Assembly: GCA_025800105.1 (NCBI GenBank)
Contig: JAOXSG010000102.1
Coordinates: 1 to 60,310, forward strand
DNA length: 60,310 bases
Reading direction: 5' to 3'
From: Cohaesibacter sp.
Lineage (GTDB): Bacteria > Pseudomonadota > Alphaproteobacteria > Rhizobiales > Cohaesibacteraceae
Every line of letters begins with the position of its first letter. Position 1 is the stretch's first letter. The translations under genes were made by a program, and so were the position numbers. Shown piece by piece: positions 58,201 to 60,310 of the stretch. The notes below the pieces were generated by a model. The model was not told where the DNA came from. It worked only from the letters and a program-made list of their open reading frames with translations, and searched no databases.

Positions 58201-58918
58201 TGGCGGTCACAAGGTCTATCTGCGTACCGGCGAATATGACGATGGCTCCATTGGTGAAATCTTCATCGACATGCATAAGGAAGGCGCCGCCTTCCGCTCA
58301 TTGATGAACAATTTTGCCATTGCTATTTCTCTTGGCCTGCAATATGGCGTGCCGCTGGAAGAATATGTTGATGCCTTTACCTTCACCCGGTTCGAACCAG
58401 CTGGCATGGTCCAAGGCAATGAGGCAATCAAGAATGCCACTTCCATTCTGGATTATGTCTTCCGCGAATTGGCTGTATCCTATCTGGATCGTCATGATCT
58501 GGCCCATGTCAGCCCGGAAGATATTGCCTCGACAGCAACCGGCGCTGGCTCCAATGAAGGCAAGGCAACCGTACCAATTTCAAAAGGCTTGTTGCGCGGC
58601 AAAACCGAACGCTTCAAACTGCTTGATGGAACAGAAAGCGCCGGGACTTCAGAGCCAGCAGCACAGGCAAGTGTCAGCGCACCAGTTGCTTCCATGCCAT
58701 CCAAAACAGCCACCATGCTGAAGCCCGGCAGTCAGGTTGCACCAGCCAAGAGCCCAGCTGTTGGCAAGGCAGAACCAAGCAAGGCCGATCAAATTGCCCT
58801 TGCTCGCATGAAAGGCTATGAAGGCGAAAATTGCGCAGAATGCGGCAATTTCACCATGGTGCGCAACGGCACCTGCCTGAAATGCGACACCTGTGGGTCA
58901 ACCTCTGGATGCTCCTAA
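55241..58918 (+). CDS. nrdJ: Vitamin B12-dependent ribonucleoside-diphosphate reductase
   Basis: A class II reductase that makes deoxynucleotides using adenosylcobalamin, so it works with or without oxygen. The 1225 residues include the N-terminal region, the ten-stranded barrel with the active-site loop containing [20 protein letters not shown] in outline, a VVAPTGTIG finger region, and a C-terminal tail with redox cysteines. The tail has zinc-ribbon-like CxxC pairs ([21 protein letters not shown]), which differ from the class I C-terminal cysteines. An Ala/Glu-rich insert (about 929-945) precedes the IERRVRER helix. The ATG at 55241 follows AGAGGGATCAAG. A terminator lies 25 bases after the stop. 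Confidence 0.97.
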   Translation: MRIERRYTSKGKSAYDSIEFRKATSEIRNPDGSIVFQLENIDVPKSWSQVASDILAQKYFRKAGIPAALKKVEENSVPSWLWRSVPDEKALAKLPEDERFGPEMSCQQVFDRLAGTWTYWGWKGGYFDTDEDARAFFDELRYMLCTQRVAPNSPQWFNTGLHWAYGIDGPSQGHHYVDFETGRLTRSASAYEHPQPHACFIQSIGDDLVNDGGIMDLWVREARLFKYGSGTGTNFSSLRAAGEPLSGGGKSSGLMSFLKIGDRAAGAIKSGGTTRRAAKMVVVDIDHPDIEEYISWKVKEEEKVAAIVTGSKIVSKHLKAILKACVNCEGSNDECFDPAKNPALKREIRAAKKAQVPENYIRRVIQFAKQGYKDLEFETYNTDWDSGAYLTVAGQNSNNSVRVTDAFLNAVEQDKDWDLKGRIKGDIRKTVKAKDLWESIGYAAWASADPGLQYHTTINDWHTCLNDGEIIASNPCSEYMFLDNTACNLASLNLLQFRHKDGSFDVEQFEHAARLWTMVLEISVLMAQFPSPEIAERSYLYRTLGLGYANIGGLLMTSGISYDSDEGRAICGAITAIMTGIAYATSAEMAKELGPFKRYEDNADNMLRVIRNHRRAAYGHTDGYEGLQMNPVALDHASCPDKNLINHALAAWDKALDLGQQYGYRNAQTTVVAPTGTIGLVMDCDTTGIEPDFALVKFKKLAGGGYFKIINRAVPESLKKLGYNADQIKDIEAYAVGRGSLKDCNAISHNALKGKGFTDEKIDALEAGLGSAFDIKFAFNKWSLGEEFCKDTLGFDDEQLNDPGFDMLAALGFSKDEIEVANVHVCGAMTLEGAPHLKDEHLPVFDCANPCGRLGKRFLSVDSHIRMMAASQPFISGAISKTINMPNDATVEDCKEAYMLSWRLALKANALYRDGSKLSQPLNSQLLDDDEDEAEEAAEAIAASAAPVAERATIVTEKIVERIIERRVREREKLPHRRKGYTQKATVGGHKVYLRTGEYDDGSIGEIFIDMHKEGAAFRSLMNNFAIAISLGLQYGVPLEEYVDAFTFTRFEPAGMVQGNEAIKNATSILDYVFRELAVSYLDRHDLAHVSPEDIASTATGAGSNEGKATVPISKGLLRGKTERFKLLDGTESAGTSEPAAQASVSAPVASMPSKTATMLKPGSQVAPAKSPAVGKAEPSKADQIALARMKGYEGENCAECGNFTMVRNGTCLKCDTCGSTSGCS

Positions 58919-58943
58919 GCTGAATAAGCCAGTGCAATAAAAC

Positions 58944-58976
58944 AAACCCCATCAGAGTTCAATCTGGTGGGGTTTT
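58944..58976. terminator. Terminator after nrdJ
   Basis: AAACCCCATCAGA (58944-58956) pairs with TCTGGTGGGGTTT (58963-58975, one G-T pair) followed by T. The AAA side serves the opposite strand, where a convergent gene ends. Confidence 0.85.
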
Positions 58977-59009
58977 GCATTTCATATCAAAAGAAAAGAA
59001 AAACGCTAA

Positions 59010-59357
59010 TTAACGAGCGGGAACAAAGGTGCAATTGTTCATGGTGCCGATTCTCACCAGCTCCATTTCCTCATCGCCGACAATCTCGGTCTTGCAGCCC
59101 ATTCTGGAGCCTGCATAAGGGGTAACCTTGACAGTCGCTTTGTTGCCCTTGGACACAGGCACACAAAAAGCTGCGCCAACAATCAGGTTGCCCACTTTCA
59201 TATTGCCACTTTGGTTGGCAATCACTTGCGCATAAACGGTTTTACCAGACTGATTGAACAAACAGGCAGCATTTGCATTTGGTATTTTGCCAATCATAAG
59301 AAAAGCAAAAGCACATGCACTCAAGAGAAATCTATTCGTAGATATCTTTGACACCAT
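59010..59357 (-). CDS. Small exported cysteine-containing protein, function unknown
   Basis: 115 residues from the ATG at 59357, which follows GAGAGG by six bases (an ATG at 59372 is less likely). It has a clear signal peptide (LLSACAFAFLMIG, then cleavage near PNANA-A). The mature domain of about 85 residues is Gly/Val/Lys-rich and likely beta, with four cysteines (Cys32, Cys65, Cys88, Cys109) that could make two disulfides. I do not recognise a family. It converges with nrdJ and stands alone. Confidence 0.7.
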   Translation of the reverse strand: MVSKISTNRFLLSACAFAFLMIGKIPNANAACLFNQSGKTVYAQVIANQSGNMKVGNLIVGAAFCVPVSKGNKATVKVTPYAGSRMGCKTEIVGDEEMELVRIGTMNNCTFVPAR

Positions 59358-59372
59358 ATTAGCCTCTCTCAT

Positions 59373-59769
59373 AGAATAAACTCATACCACCCGCACCACA
59401 CAAAAAATCAGCACAGATTTTATTAGGCCATAACTATCTTAACAAATTGAAACATCTTGGCAAAGTCAGCTGGAATACCAGAAAACCACCCAAAAGAGCG
59501 CAACTTAAAATAAATAATAATGAAAATAATAGGATTAGCGCGTGCAAATTTCATCAAAATTGCTGCATCCAGGAGGGAAAGAAGACCATATATTGGCTAA
59601 ATCGATATTTTCCCTGCACTCTTTAAGAGGCTCTTTGATCGGCGATCACCAGAAACATTCTGGCTAAAATTGTTTAAAGGCCCTTTCCCCCGCCATTCAT
59701 CGAGGGAAAGAGCCCTATTAAACTGTTTATTGAATATCCAGTAGGCTTGTAGCCATTACTCGTCCTTCC
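59373..59769. other. Gene-free region with a terminator-like inverted repeat
   Basis: No coding frame is convincing. A long imperfect inverted repeat (59672-59723), outer GTTTAA/TTAAAC and inner CTTTCCC/GGGAAAG, lies after the RTX gene on the minus strand and is followed by a weak T-rich tail, so it is probably that gene's terminator. Confidence 0.5.
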
Positions 59770-60310
59770 TTAGGAAAACTGGAAATCATCTTCGTGCAGA
59801 TCCGCCTTCGACACATTCATGAGCAAAATGCTGTTATCAGCGTCGATTGCAATCACCGTATCGGCTCCCTGATCTGTTGTTGCTGCAAGCACAGCAGCAA
59901 AATCTGAGAGATCATCCACCATAGACAAATCAATCAGGTCATCACTATTGGCACCTGCCGTGAAATCAGTGATCACATCATGACCGAATTCAGTCGTTTT
60001 GAAAATGAAAGTATCATCTCCATCTCCACCGCTCATGATATCATTTGCTTCTCCGCCCCAAAGTATGTTGGCATTTTCAGACCCATTTATTGTCAAGCGA
60101 GCAGCCTGCCCTTGATCATCTCCATATATGGTTCCATCTGGTCCGATATATCGTCCATCTGGCAGTGGTGAGAAGATATGGGCAGTCCCTGTTCCGTTAT
60201 CGTCTTTTGGTGCGCCAATGGTGATCACATTGTTATTGTCGATGCTGACCGAATAGCCAAACCAGTCTCCAGCCTCGCCATCAAAAGCTGTCAGCTTGAT
60301 CTCATTGTAA
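59770..60310 (-). CDS. C-terminal part of a FG-GAP/RTX secreted protein (5' end beyond the window)
   Basis: The frame is open to the right edge of the window. The first visible part (KLTAFDGEAGDWFGYSVSI, VITIGAPKDDNGTGTAHIF) is an FG-GAP-type beta-propeller repeat. It is followed by one or two RTX nonapeptide units (GGEANDIMSGGDGDDTF) and a C-terminal domain ending ADLHEDDFQFS, the type I secretion signal layout of serralysin-like and RTX proteins. It should be a large calcium-binding exoprotein exported by a TolC-type system. The number of FG-GAP repeats cannot be seen. Confidence 0.85.
   Translation of the reverse strand, partial: YNEIKLTAFDGEAGDWFGYSVSIDNNNVITIGAPKDDNGTGTAHIFSPLPDGRYIGPDGTIYGDDQGQAARLTINGSENANILWGGEANDIMSGGDGDDTFIFKTTEFGHDVITDFTAGANSDDLIDLSMVDDLSDFAAVLAATTDQGADTVIAIDADNSILLMNVSKADLHEDDFQFS

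Noticed and set aside
56669-58276. Long minus-strand open frame (535 codons)
   Set aside because: Lies wholly inside nrdJ on the opposite strand and has the composition of a shadow frame.

Overview
The window is about 60 kb of chromosome from an alphaproteobacterium, most likely of the order Hyphomicrobiales (Rhizobiales). Base composition looks close to balanced by eye, which would suit a marine member such as the Cohaesibacter/Pseudovibrio/Stappiaceae type, but I cannot name the genus from sequence alone. The placement rests on gene content and order: a seven-gene suf operon that carries its own IscS-like desulfurase; accB-accC-aat followed by a DUF2155 gene and an NDUFA12-like gene; a TIGR02301 gene after parE; B12-dependent NrdJ; and an RNase E with an acidic insert in its S1 region. 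Almost everything here is core genome. I see no transposase, integrase, CRISPR array, prophage or toxin-antitoxin module.

Layout. 1-5.7 kb (minus): protein quality control, tig, clpP, clpX and lon (lon runs off the left edge), each apparently with its own transcription unit. 5.9-8 kb: tRNA-Leu(TAG) and the NAD(P)HX repair enzyme. 8-10.2 kb (plus): glnB-glnA with a candidate sigma-54 promoter. 10-18.4 kb: a histidine phosphatase, a tiny membrane protein, parE, three conserved alphaproteobacterial unknowns, an RhlE-type helicase and a GGDEF diguanylate cyclase. 18.4-26 kb (minus): the SUF iron-sulfur assembly operon, with a probable Irr-type iron box shared with a divergent alpha/beta hydrolase. 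27-37 kb: anmK, tyrS, a very large AsmA-like envelope protein, Bcp peroxiredoxin, a DUF455 ferritin-like protein and an M23 peptidase. 36.6-42 kb (minus): amiC, mrcA and prfB; prfB has the programmed +1 frameshift. 42-49 kb: RNase E, an aminotransferase, an M48-TPR protease and a DsbA-like protein. 49.4-53.6 kb: aroQ, accB, accC, aat, DUF2155 and NDUFA12-like. 53.7-60.3 kb: a stand-alone response regulator, nrdJ, a small secreted cysteine protein and the C-terminal end of an FG-GAP/RTX type I secreted protein that runs off the right edge.

The genes group into a few jobs: proteolysis and folding, nitrogen sensing and assimilation, Fe-S cluster supply, peptidoglycan growth and turnover (mrcA, amiC, M23, anmK), RNA turnover and translation (rne, prfB, tyrS, aat), fatty acid initiation (accBC) and dNTP synthesis (nrdJ).

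The parts least explained by standard annotation are regulatory DNA: matched palindromes upstream of suf, a candidate NrdR box pair plus a three-copy 14-bp repeat upstream of nrdJ, TTAA-N7-TTAA (CtrA-type) boxes before a small unknown gene and before the diguanylate cyclase, a perfect palindrome behind the lon promoter, and a long structured leader before rne. I did not find clear evidence of a wholly new multi-gene system.
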